NCBI RefSeq assembly: GCF_016545825.1 | Contig: NC_052616.1 | Coordinates: 11,780,001 to 11,844,000, forward strand | Length of the DNA: 64,000 nucleotides | Source of the DNA: Eucalyptus grandis | Taxonomy: Eukaryota; Streptophyta; Magnoliopsida; Myrtales; Myrtaceae | Reading direction: 5' to 3' | In this document: positions 12,558 to 23,927 of the stretch, in pieces | Layout: each line of letters opens with the position of its first letter | Position numbering within the stretch: position 1 is the first letter of the stretch | The notes under the pieces: model-generated | Databases searched by the model: none | What the model was told of the DNA's origin: nothing | Seen by the model: only the letters and a program-made list of their open reading frames with translations | Program-made: the position numbers and the translations under genes

Positions 12558-13062
12558 AGGACCCGTACCATTCTACGGTCGCCTAGAATAGTAACATAAC
12601 TTTGTGAAGAAACCGCTTTCCCAGGACCCGTACCATTCTACGGTCGCCCAGTATGGCATAAAAGAGCTGCTTTCTCAGGACCCGTACCATCCTACGGTCG
12701 CCCAATACGGCAGAAAGGTTTTGTAAGGAACTGCTTTCCCAGGACCCGTACCATTCTACGGTCGCCTGAATAAGGAATAAGTGTTGTCAAGGACCCGTAC
12801 CATTCTACGGTCGCCTCAACGAAGAAAATTATTTTTCCAGGACCCGTACCATTCTACGGTCGCCTGAATGAGAAAATTGCTTTTCCAGGACCCGTACCAT
12901 TCTACGGTCACCTGTTAGAGCAATAAATGTTGTCTAGGACTCGTACCATTCTACGGTCGCCTAAACTGAGGTTTTGCTTGGCTAGGACCCGAACCATTCT
13001 TCGGTCGCCCAGCCTTGCGATAGAAATCATCCGACCAAGACCCGAACCATTCTTCGGTCGCC
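12558..13062 (-). repeat. Ten-unit tandem array of a 26-base hairpin core in the 3' UTR
   Basis: Cores start at 12558, 12623, 12677, 12741, 12790, 12839, 12887, 12936, 12984 and 13037, separated by variable 22-39 base spacers. The core, plus strand, is aggacccgta-ccattc-tacggtcgcc. The two 8-base sides pair into a stem with a six-base loop and one bulge. The last two units carry cgaa...ttcg instead of cgta...tacg, so pairing is kept. Tandem repeats at this place are known from 3' untranslated regions of Tat/Ogre-type elements. Confidence 0.85.
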
Positions 13063-16000
13063 TTAATCAGATTGAATTTGGAGGAAAAATCTTTGGGGAC
13101 AACTCCATTGAGTGTCGGTGTAAAGGACTCTGGGCTACGAAAGCACGCCAGGTCGATAAAAGAAATCCGGGCTATGGAAGCATGCCAGTTCGATAAAATG
13201 GACAGCTTGACCAAGTCAAGTGTCGATGTACTTAAGAGAGAATACCTGCACAATGACAAGTATTTTAGAATAAAGTAGAGATATACTTACCTGGTGATAT
13301 CTATAATTCTTGGGGATATTTAGATATCCTGTGGAGGTCTTTCACCTCATGATGGAGGTTTCTCATCTTCTAATATCATGAAACATTCTGAAAGGAACTT
13401 GAATTACCTGTCAGACATGATTTAGAGCAAAAACTGATATGCATTCATCAAAGAGATAGACAATCTGAGTTACTCTAGAATGCACATTTCAAAATTTAAT
13501 AAGGTTTTCATCAACTCAATCGGGGTTCATGCATAATGACCTTTGCATCACCCAAATTTCCACTGGAGAGAATTATCATTCAAGACAATCTTCACTCATG
13601 ACATGGATTTCCTAAGAATACCAAATGAGAGACCTTCGCTTAGAAAGGACTTTCACTCACTCTCATTTAGAGGCTATTTTATGAGAATCACTCCATCTCA
13701 CTGTCATCATACTAACAAGGGTCCGAGTTTTCTCGTAAGCGGTACGACCTTACCAATCTTAGAGGTCTTTCATAGGGACCGTAATGTGGGCTCGGTCAAC
13801 GGCTTAACAAAGGGACTCTTTGAGTCAATGCTATTGAAAGAATAGCTTCGCAATCATCTCCGGGTTTACAAGTCAAGAACCCTGCAAAATGAGAAAGAAG
13901 TAGTCTTGCTCGCACTCCTTCAAGCGATGCTTAAAACATGTGAACCCCTATGTTAATTCACGTGCCCTAATCTGAAGAGACTTTGTAAGGGACGTAACAT
14001 AGGTTAGGTTCATGGGTTGAGAAATGAAAGGATCATCAGGCTCAAAATGTGTGTAAAGGGTGAAAGTTGGTGATCATCTTGGCATTGCCACCAGTTTTCT
14101 TTTTCATCATCGAGGATTGTCTTCATGAAATGTCCCATTGATTGTAAAAACTCAACTTTTGAGTTCTTTGAGTATTGCTCCATTGGAGATACAATCTTTT
14201 TACAACAGATAGTCTTTATCTTGACTCTCTTTTTCATCTATGGGCATCATCGACCTTGCTTTTATCAAGCACACTGCTTTTCATGCCCCTAGTTCTTGTT
14301 CATTTTTTCTTCACTTTTTTTCATGGGCATTGGCTTTGCTTTTACCAGGCACACTGCTTTTTCATGCCCCTTAGTTCTAACTTGATTTCTATGCATGCGT
14401 CAAACAATGACACTCGAACTTTCAAGGGTCTTCATCTGCCTTTTGCCTTGTCCCAGTGTGGGGGATGATCACCAACTAGGTTTAATGTGAAATGAATTCA
14501 TAGGCTCAAATGGGCTATGCAATGGATAAAAGTGAATACGATAGAGAAAGAATTGCTCTTCGTCATTCTAAGGCACTTAAATTACCATATGAATTCAATG
14601 TAACAGCACGACTTGAAGATTTAATGCAAGTGAGAGCAAGAAATTTCTTTTCATTTTCCTTACCTCATGATGCTGTCTTACCTCCAACTTGCCCCAATGT
14701 GGGGTGGTTCTTGACAGGGATAATTTGAAAAAATCTCCACAAGTGTATGGAGCTCAAAGGGGTTAAGCAATGGATCATATGTAGTGTTTGGGATAGAGAA
14801 ATGAATTGCCTCTCATCATTTCGGTCATCGTACCTTTTGCGAGAGAACTCTTTACCTTGTAGATATGAAACTTTCTACACTCTTCTCACAAGTGTATAAG
14901 TAGGGGACTGTGTATAAGATAAGGCTTGCCTTTCATCATACTGACACGTCTCATTTAGCATTCTTAAGCATTGATGTCACTCCATTAAATTGTCTATCTT
15001 GACAAATCTCCACATGAAATTGGTGAGCTAAATCAATGTGAAAATTTTCTTTTCAAAAGAGTCCAGCAACTTTAAGCATAAAAAGCGTTTGTGACTTCAA
15101 AACAAACAATTTACTACACTCAAAACATGGTTTTAAGCATTCATTCAGGGGATTGCTCCACAAAGGGATTGTCTCAACAATAGATGTCATTGGATTGTCT
15201 TTATCAATCAAAAGTGAAAATTTGCTTTGTGATTTGATGAATACTCCGTTCTTGCTTTTGCCCCTGCACAAGAGAACATGCATGAATAGGATACTATGCA
15301 ACTCAAAGTAAATTCAAATTGCACAACCATTTTGGCTCGGATTGAGATTTTGTCTCAGTCATGTCACTACTAGAATTTGTACTGCCCCCAATTCGTCATC
15401 CGCAAGGAAAAGAACAAAGCGTCATCTCCCAAAATTATTTATGTTCAAAGACGAGATGTACCTCTTTCACCAAAGATAGATGATCCTCTTTAACTTGCCC
15501 TCATTTAATGGGCGAGAATGAAAATTCCATCAAGCATGCAAATGGAACACACTTTGTTTGGCCCTTCAAGATGGATATTTCAAGTAATATCGAGATGTGA
15601 CCGACATTAACTCTCTAGAAACTTGTTGAGTAACAATTGAACCAATTGCAACCTGATGTGCCTTTTTCAGATGCTTTCTTATCGGGCCAAGAAAGTAATG
15701 CTCTGAAACATTAAAGTAAATGCGTCAGGAAATTAATCAAGGCTAATATAATGCATGCTTTTTGGAAATGGCTTGAAAAATGATCTTTTTTTTTTCTTTT
15801 TGAGGAATATTTTGGATGAGGAAGCATGAAGAAGTCCAGTCCTTAGAATTCTCCTTGGATGATATTTTCTTTTCATTGTTGGATATCGTCACCGGGCTAG
15901 TTTGGTGTACCCCATCATGTCCTCAAAACAAAACTTGTAATTCTATTGATGTTCATCAATCAAATTACATTTATTGGAATGTGATGCTCAAGCACAGAAG

Positions 16001-17329
16001 AAATTGAAATCAATCCCTAAAAACGATAAGAATTCACATGCAAGGGAAGGTGCATGCCCCTAATTAAACGAGGAAATGGAACAACTTAGGACCATGAATC
16101 ATGTGTACTTGAATTCTTCACCCTCCTTGATCTTGTGAGGCGAACCCTTCAGGTCAAATATTTTCTCTCTATATATGTCACTGGTTTCTTCATGATGACA
16201 TTAAATTTGGCTACCTCAGGAAAATGATACGATTCAAAAAGTCTTCTTGTCTCTCTCCTTAGAGTCACAATTTCTCATTGAAGATAGATCATAGCATTTT
16301 TGCTTGATGAGATAAGCTCTTTTTGATTTGTCATTTTAGCTCTCGATCATGAACAGATGGGTGAGCGGGATTGTTCCATAATCACCTAATTCAAATAAAC
16401 GGAACATGTAAGCATGAGGGTAAATAGAAAGTCGATCTATGACAATGATCTAATCGATTTTTCTATTTTTTTTTTTTTTTTCATTTATTCATGAAAAGTC
16501 TATGCAAGAAGGGAATTTCCTAAAAATGGATATCCTAGTAAAACCAAAATTTCTAGACATGATGTAAAAAAAAATTCTCCGAAGTTTTTTTTTTTTTTTT
16601 AAATGCATCATTCCCTAGGAATTTCTCATTTCATTTCCAATTGACAAATGAATCAAATCAATGATTGACCTAGATTGTCATGGACCGACCCAAGAATATG
16701 ACAAAATAAATTGCATGGTATAGGGAAAGAACACTTACTTCACCAAGGAGAATCAATGGCAATCACATAGACATGCGTGTGGTAAGTGGCTCGATTTCTA
16801 ATCTATAAGGCTTATCAAGGTGGAGCCACAAGGATGATCAGACTAGCCACGAGCTTGTGGACTATGTCGGGTCCTCATGACTTTGGCTTAGTCAAAGAGC
16901 CGACCCGGGTCGCGAAAATGCGGACCGAGGTGGGTACTCTTGACACCATGAAAGAAACTTCGGGATTGAGATGGGCGACTGCATCAGCGAGCATGTGGTC
17001 GGAGTGGTATCCATCTCAACACCATCCTAAATGATCCTATGCGGCCCAGGTCTAGCGGCAGGTTGTGTGTGCAATAGTGTAGTGCAAATGCAAGGCATGC
17101 ACAACAGTTTATATCAAGCAACACTTCGTGTATGAAAATAAACCATACATTCCTACATCTCCCTGCAAAACAAAGGTCAGCAAACACTTCCCCTTATACC
17201 TCCCATCCTGCAAGAACATTTAACACCTTAAATGTTAGGGGCGTACCTAGGATCCTCGCTGCCAAACAAAAACATTTTTCAAAAGAAAAGAAAAATTGGC
17301 CTAAGTCCACTAAGAGTTTTAACTCAAGT

Positions 17330-17348
17330 CCCCAGCGGAGTTGCCAAG
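17330..17348 (-). other. Primer-binding site of element A
   Basis: Directly inside the LTR end the minus strand reads TTGGCAACTCCGCTGGGG. This resembles the tRNA-primed site I recall for the Tat/Ogre lineage (tggcgactcc.ctgggga). The element B copy at 23908-23926 has the same core with small changes. I have not checked the exact tRNA. Confidence 0.6.
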
Positions 17349-17349
17349 C

Positions 17350-17701
17350 TGTCGCGACCAATTTTTTTCGGGTTTGAACCACCAAGGGTTTGGCTAATGG
17401 ATTGTTAAGCCTAGACTTAACTCGGGCTTTCCCAAGCCCATACCAATTCGCGACTTAGGTTTGAATTGTTAACATGCAATTTTTTTAATTAGGAGTCGCC
17501 ACTAATCTATTTTTGGTGGGTCGATTAGAAACCCTAGTAAAGTAACGGAGATTTACTTTACTCCTACGAACCGTAGACTAAGGGTACGGGACTTGGTTAC
17601 GTTAGATTTCTCTAACGCCCTTTCGGTACCTTTCTTTTTATTTTGAAAAAATGTTTGGCAAGCAATTTGGATTGATTTTAAATCTATTTTCCTAACATGT
17701 G
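17350..17701 (-). repeat. Truncated 5' LTR of element A (last ~350 bp only)
   Basis: Bases 17350-17701 match 9351-9703 almost base for base, with only a few single-base length differences. The match stops abruptly after 'cctaacatgtg', where the tandem hairpin array of element B begins. About 2.6 kb of this LTR is therefore missing. The junction is a deletion that joined the LTR of A to the 3' untranslated region of B. Confidence 0.8.
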
Positions 17702-17713
17702 GGATTCATTTTT

Positions 17714-17952
17714 AGGACCCGTACCGTTCTACAGTCGCCTAAATAGGTGTCGTCTAGGACCCGTACCATTCTACGGTCGCCTAAACTGGGATTCATTTCA
17801 AGGACCCGTACCATTCTACGATCGCCTGAATAAGTGTTGTTTAGGACCCCTACCATTCTACGGTCGCTCGAATGTGTCGTCTAGGACCCGTACCATTCTC
17901 GGTCACCTAAACACGGATTCATTTCAAGGACCTGTACCATTCTACGGTCGCC
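17714..17952 (-). repeat. Six-unit hairpin array in the 3' UTR of element B
   Basis: Cores start at 17714, 17756, 17801, 17843, 17883 and 17927, at 40-45 base spacing, tighter than in element A. The core is the same as in A, and the spacer often reads 'ggattcattt'. Several units carry single changes, such as an interrupted stem at 17883. The array lies directly beside the truncated LTR of element A. Confidence 0.8.
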
Positions 17953-20187
17953 TGATGAATCTGGGAAAATTCTTTGGGGGGAAACTCCATCGAGTGCCGG
18001 TGCTTGAAAATGAATACCTATACAATGACAAGTATTTAATATATAGATAGAGATATACTTACCTGGTGACATCTCTGTTTCTTGTGGATGAGTTTCCTGC
18101 AAAACACAGTTGTAGGAAAAGCAATATGCATTCACAGACATGCGTTAATTCAAATGTGGTTCATGTATGATAATTTCTATCAATCTTGCATCACTTAATT
18201 TCCATTGTGAGATATCTCAAAAGAATATTTGAATCTAAACACACGAGTGTCATGGATGTGTTAAATGAAGGATCTTTCGATCTAAAAGGACTTTGCACTC
18301 ATCCTCATTAAAAAGGGTCGTTTCATCCTGACCTTTGATGCAGTATTTTGACAACCACAAGGTTTTGTGCAATCCCGCAAGTGGTACGACCTTACCAATC
18401 TGAGAGGTCTTTAACAGGGACCGTAATCTGGGCCTAGTCAACGGCTTAACAAAAGGGACTCTTTGAGTCGAGGCTTTTGAAAGAATGAGCGATATTCTGT
18501 AATCATCTCTAGGTTTACAAGTCAAGAACCCTACAAAATGAGAAAGGAATAATTTTGCTCGCACTTCTTCGAGCGATGCTTAAAACATCTGAACTCTTAG
18601 GTTAATTCAAGTGCCATAATCACAAGAGACTTTACAAGGGACGTAACATAGGCTTGGTTCACAGGTTGAGAAATGAAAGGATCATTAGGCTCAAAAAGTG
18701 TTTAAGGGAGGGTCAAAGTTGGTGATCATCTTGACATTTCTACCACTTTCCTTCTTCACTGTCGAAGATTTTTTTATCACAATTCCAGTGATTGCAACAG
18801 CATTTGAGAGTTTTTTTTTTTTTTGGGTACCACCTTGTTGGGGATACGACTCAAGTGTTTGATTTTTCTTTTTGGGCATTGACCTTACTTTTACCAGGCA
18901 CACTGCTTTTTCATGCCCCTATTTTGCACTTCTTCTCTTTGGACTTACACAGTCTTCTTTTATCAGTATTTTAGACCATGCTACTTGAATGATTGTCTTT
19001 CATCTTGTCCCAATGTGGGGGATGATCACCAACTAAGTTTGATATGAAATGAATTTACAGGCTTAAGTGGGCTATGCAATAGTCAAAAGTGTGTCGGATA
19101 AAGAAAAAACTGTTCTTTATCATCCTAAGACGCTTGAATTACTGTGTAAGTTGCACTACAAAAGCGATGCTCGAAGATTGATGCGAGTGTGAGCAAAAAG
19201 ACTCCTACTATTCATCTTAAATTTGCCCCAGTATGGGATGATCCTTGACAAGGGTAATTTTAAAAGAATCTCCATAAGTGTATAGGGCTCAAAGGGGTTG
19301 AGCAATTGATCACCTATAATGTTTGGGATAGAGAAAAGAATGCCTCTCATCACCTTGGTTGACGTACCCTTTGCGAGATAGCCCTCTTCTTTGTGGGCAT
19401 GGAATTTTTCTTACAACTCACTGGGGGTTAGTGTATGAAACACTATATGGAATAAGGCTTGCCTTTCGTTATTCTAAAGTACCTCATTTGACACATTCAA
19501 TTCATCTCACATAATTCATCGAGCAAAATATGCAAAATTTGCAACAAATTTGAACAATTCAATTTATTGAAGCAATTTACTCATCATAGAAATGCTTGCG
19601 CTCAAAACATGACATGGCAAATTCTATCACAAATAATACTTCTTGACAACATCAAAATTAACTAGAGTGGAAAACTCATGATCATGCATTTCTGCCAAGA
19701 TCAAGGCACCTTTAGGAAGTATCTTCTTTACCACATACGGGCCACCATTAATTGGAGTGAACTTGGCCCCAGGATCAAATTGACCATTTCCATACCTTTA
19801 CCTGTTATAAGACTGTCTTTGAAACAAAGAGTAAATGGGTTAAAAAGACAAATAGAGTAAATTAATTTTTTTTTTTTTGAAAATTTTTTGAAATTTTTTT
19901 AAAGCATTTGAAAAAGCATTTTTTTGAAACAATTTGACACGAAAGCATGATGAAGCCTGTGCCTAAGAATTCTCCATGGATTTTTCCTTTCTTTTATCGG
20001 TTGGATATCATCACCGGGCTAGTTTGATGTACCTCATCATACCCTCAAAATAAAACGTGTAATTTCATTGAAATTCATCAATCAATTACATTTATTGGAT
20101 GGAAAAAATGCAACACTTAATCACTGAAAACATCTCTCGAAAATAATAGAAATTCCCACACGGGGAATATGCAAAAGCAGTAAAAAG

Positions 20188-21691
20188 TTATTCTTGTGGG
20201 CCAAGGCCCATCTCTTCGTGGGCTCCTTCATCAACAGCTCCTATGATGAGGTCGTTAAACAAGTTTGTAACCCCTTCCAGCACATCATCAGGGTTCTCCA
20301 TCTCCGGGGGTGTAGGCCTGTCCATGCCACCCCATCCATCATTCAGCTGCCCCAAGGTGTCCGTCACATGTACCTTCAAGCTCTTGATTCGACCGGCATC
20401 ATGTTCCAAGATAGCATTCATCGTACCCTCATGCTCTGGTAGCGGATTTTTTTGGACATTCGATCGAGCAGTTTGAAATGAAAAGGCCTTCGTGTCCAAG
20501 AGGTTTTGGATCTTATGCTTAAGGGTGAAACATTCATCAATTGAATGCCCCAGTTCACCGCTATGGTAGTCACACTTCTTCATCGGGTCGTAACCTCAAT
20601 TGCTTTCACGGTTAGGACGCTTCGCCCACTAGAAAGCAAACATTTCTTTTGAAGAATCGCCAACACCTTAGATGGAGATCTAGAGAGAGGAGAGAACTGT
20701 CTTCTATTATTTGCTTGGGCAAATGATTGACAACCAGCAGTTTGTTGTTGCCTTTGATTCATTTGGATAGCCGGGTGCGATTAGTACCTTTCCGGGCTAT
20801 AGGTCACATTCACATCCTCAACAACTTCCTTCTCTTTCTTGGTAGAGAATCTTTTAGTAGATGGTTCAGAAAATCATCATTCCCTTATCCCCATCTCAAT
20901 CTGTTCTCCTACAAGAATAAGCTGATTGAAGCTCTCGACATACGTATTGACCATTTAGTTACGGAACTCGAATGGAAGGGTCTTCACAAACAATTTCATC
21001 AATTTCTCCATCTCATAGCATACATTTTAAATGACTCACTCCTTTTCTTTTCCATCCGCTCTAGGTCTTCTTGGGAAGGCGCGATGTCCATGTTGAACTT
21101 GTATTGTTTGAGAAATGCGTCTGCCACTTCATTCCAGGTTTGGAGGAGGTTTACATTTTTCATAACGTACCAGTTTAGTGCAGGCCCGGTTAAACTTGCA
21201 TGAAACGATTGGATCATGAGGGGCTCATTTTTTACGGTTGGGCCATGCGCACGTGGTACATTTGCAAATGAGATTTCGGACAAGATGTCCCGTCATACTT
21301 CTCGAATTCGGGCATTTTGAACTTGCTCGGCATTTTGACCTTCTCATAGACCGAGAGGTCGAACAGAAGTGAGCTTTGAGACTCCTGTAGCTGTCTTACT
21401 TTCTCTTCTAGCTTTGCAACGCACTCATCCTGATCTGTCTTGGGAACACTGTCAAGCTTGGCCTTTCCAACAAGGACCATGTCATCTTCCAACTCAGGCA
21501 TTTCGTCATCACTCATTTGGGCCCTCTTTGCCGGCCTTGGGGCTACCATTTCGAGGAGAGCATGTGCAGGATTCGGATTCACCTAAAGGGATTGAAGTTG
21601 AGTTGTTATAAGCTGCATAGAGTCAGCTAGCTATTGGAGTTGATTTTCCTTGGAGGACATGCGATCGCGCATCTCGCTTTGGTCGGCCATT
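20188..21691 (-). pseudogene. Retrotransposon gag, broken
   Basis: The N-terminal part (21582-21232) reads PELEDDMVLVGKAKLDSVPK, then a coiled-coil-like EEKVRQLQESQSSLL, and ends in FKMPEFEKYDGTSCPKSHL, the usual Ty3 gag entry. The core (21283-20999) has IQSFHASLTGPALNWY, LQTWNEVADAFLKQY and FKMYAMRWRN, typical of the retrotrans_gag family that forms the particle. The C-terminal part (20583-20188) has CDYHSGELGHSIDECFTLK, a degenerate zinc-knuckle-like motif. Frame changes and in-frame stops near the start make it non-functional. Confidence 0.8.
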
Positions 21692-21920
21692 TTAGCCCTT
21701 GATCGCGTAATAATGGGAGAGTGTGGCGGATCCCTTGTCACCTAATGAAAAAAAAAGGTAATGTAAGAACCAATGACAAGATAAAAAATGGCCCATGACA
21801 ATGGTCTAATCGCCTGATTTTATTCAAAATTCACTACAAACATTAGAGCAAACAATGAACTAAGAATTGAAATTCAAGTCCCTAAACATTGAACTAAAAA
21901 TTAAAAACATTGAAAACATC

Positions 21921-23260
21921 TCATTTTATATGTTTTCGGGATTCCAACGCTTTACGAAGCTTCTTATTTTCAGCTTCAATCATTTCCACTTTCCGTTTAA
22001 GATGCTCAATTTGTGCTCTTTGAGTTGGCTTTTTAGTCACATCAGGGACCATTAGGTGTAAGGCCGTAGGAATCCGGTGTTGTGGAACGTAGAATGCCGA
22101 CGCATGGTGGACTCCTTCTTCGCCTTTCAGTCTCTTGGGCACCAAAATTTTCTCTGGGTGGCATTCATTCCATGAGACAATGATCATCTGGATCTCGTTG
22201 AAGTAGTTATAGTTTGTTCAAATAAAACGAACTTGGAACAACTCTATCTTGAGTGGTGGAGGAACTTCCTGAAGAGTTTTGTACTGACGGGCCACCCTAT
22301 ATGAGTAATAAGAAGTCACGCCAGAAAGGCCCAACAATGAGATTGGCTCATCATGCTTGTGTGAGAAACGAGCCTCCTCAACTTGGAACCATTTAGTATA
22401 CCATAGGAATGCCTTAGGATTAGGATCTTTCAAAAAATTAATCCAACGGACGTACTGTTTATTCAGAGAAAACGTTTTAAGACCGCAAATTTTTGTATGG
22501 GGTGCCTAAAATCGTCAATCTTAAATTGTTTCATGAGGTGCCCAAAACCCTTATGTGTGAGAAAAATCATATTTGTAAAAGTTCAGGGAGGGCACGCATG
22601 ATCTTTTTTCATTTTGTTTGAAACGGTTTAATGACAAAAATGTTTCAGCTAAAACCATATTAACATAATTTAAGCCGTCACAAACACGATTGACCACCCA
22701 TGAAAGTGAAGGATTAATGGCATTTCTCCAATAAGGAAAAACACTTAGCCCGAAAAATGCTAACATGAAAATCCAAGCTTTTGAAATCATTAATTTGCAA
22801 AACAATCTTTCCAAAAACAAAAATGGGCATGCAAAACAATTAGCTTTGACAATTTTTCTTACTCTTTCGGTTTCGATTTCTAAAAATTGTGATAATTCAG
22901 AAATAGAATCTATACCGATAGGCGGTCTAACAAGTTCATTTTCCAGGGGCATTCCAATGGCAACACTATATTCTTCAAGTGTTGGAGTCAATTCGCACTC
23001 ACCAAATATGAAGGTGAAAGTTTATGGACACCAAAAGTGAGGGAATGCCTGTATCACACCAGAGTGAATGTTGATCTCTAATAGAGGAGAAGTTGGGCGA
23101 TCCTGGCTTTCACATATCTTTGGCCATCTTGATCTAACCGGTCTAACCACCTCTTGAGCTCCTTTTTGGGAGTGGAAATGAATTGTATGTTGGTTTTCCC
23201 CATAACATATAAAACAAGACTGATGACGAAACCTATTGTCATAGACCGACAAAATTGCAA
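21921..23260 (-). pseudogene. DUF7745-type ORF1 upstream of gag, broken
   Basis: Pieces on the minus strand: FGEC (near 23000) followed by LTPTLEEYSVAIGMPLEN (about 22995-22930), WAKICES-like text at 23252-23022, a central hydrophobic part to 22551, KDPNPKAFLWYTKWFQVEE (22433-22218), and a C-terminal coiled coil EHLKRKVEMIEAENKKLRKA (to 21921). The 'TPTLEEYS...G' motif and C-terminal coiled coil are typical of the plant retrotransposon ORF now called DUF7745, whose function is unknown to me. Frame breaks are present. Confidence 0.65.
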
Positions 23261-23907
23261 GAAAATAAATAAATTGTGAAGAATTTATTCAATTTACTTT
23301 CACCGAAAAGGGATGCCAATCACATAGACACACGTATAAAATGTAAGGCTTGATTTCTATCTTGATGGCTTAATAAAGTGGAGTTAAGAGGATGATTCGA
23401 CCGTTGCAGTTTCGCATTAATGTGCCAGGTCCTTCTAGCCCCGGCTCAGTCGAATGGAATACCCAATAATCACGCAGTCTCGCAGATATGGACAAACACA
23501 TTTGACACCATGAAAAGACTTTCGGGGAAAAGAAGGTCAATCTCTACATATCAGTCTCGCTTTGGAGGAAGTATCCTTCTCAACACCATCCTAGAAATCC
23601 TATCGTAGCCCAGGTTCGGCCACAGGTTGTGTGTGAAATAGTGTAATGCTAAAAACAATAAAACATGCACAACGGTTTAAATGCAAACAACACTTCTAAT
23701 CATGGAAAAATAAATCATTAACCCCACACTCCAACCTGCAAGACAAATGTTAGCATAGACTTCTCCCCTTATACCTCCCATCTACAAGAACATTTAACAC
23801 CTTAGAAATCTTAGGTAGGGATGTATTTGGAATCCTCGCTGCCAAACAAAAACATTTTAAAAGAAAAAGAAAATTGGCCTAAGTCCACTAAGTGTTTTAA
23901 CACAAGT

Positions 23908-23926
23908 TCCCGATGGAGTTGCCAAA
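23908..23926 (-). other. Primer-binding site of element B
   Basis: The minus strand directly inside the LTR end reads TTTGGCAACTCCATCGGGAA. It is the same site as in element A with a few changes, in the same position relative to the LTR. Confidence 0.55.
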
Positions 23927-23927
23927 C

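Larger units (their letters stand above)
12326..17349 (-). mobile_element. Internal region of element A, non-coding deletion derivative
   Basis: This lies between the primer-binding site at 17330-17348 and the purine tract at 12326, and contains no gag, ORF1 or pol. The first 600 bases on the minus strand (17349-16740) resemble the leader of element B (23927-23290). The rest (about 16070-13080) resembles the 3' untranslated region of B (20160-17960), sharing for example 'ggtacgaccttaccaatct' and 'caccgggctagttt'. The coding middle is therefore missing, as in a non-autonomous derivative. Only short chance frames are present. Confidence 0.75.
17702..23927 (-). mobile_element. Internal region of Tat/Ogre-type element B (ORF1 + gag, no pol)
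   Basis: On the minus strand the order is: LTR end at 23928, primer-binding site, leader, an ORF1 of the DUF7745 type (23260-21921), gag (21691-20188), about 2.2 kb without coding sequence, and then the hairpin array. An additional ORF upstream of gag is the mark of Ogre-like members of the Tat lineage. No protease, reverse transcriptase, RNase H or integrase remains, and the 3' LTR has been deleted at the 17702 junction. Confidence 0.75.

Noticed and set aside
12558..13062. CRISPR-like array of conserved repeats and variable spacers
   Set aside because: The genome is a plant, spacers vary in length and are related to each other, and the same array recurs in a second retrotransposon. It is a 3' UTR tandem repeat.
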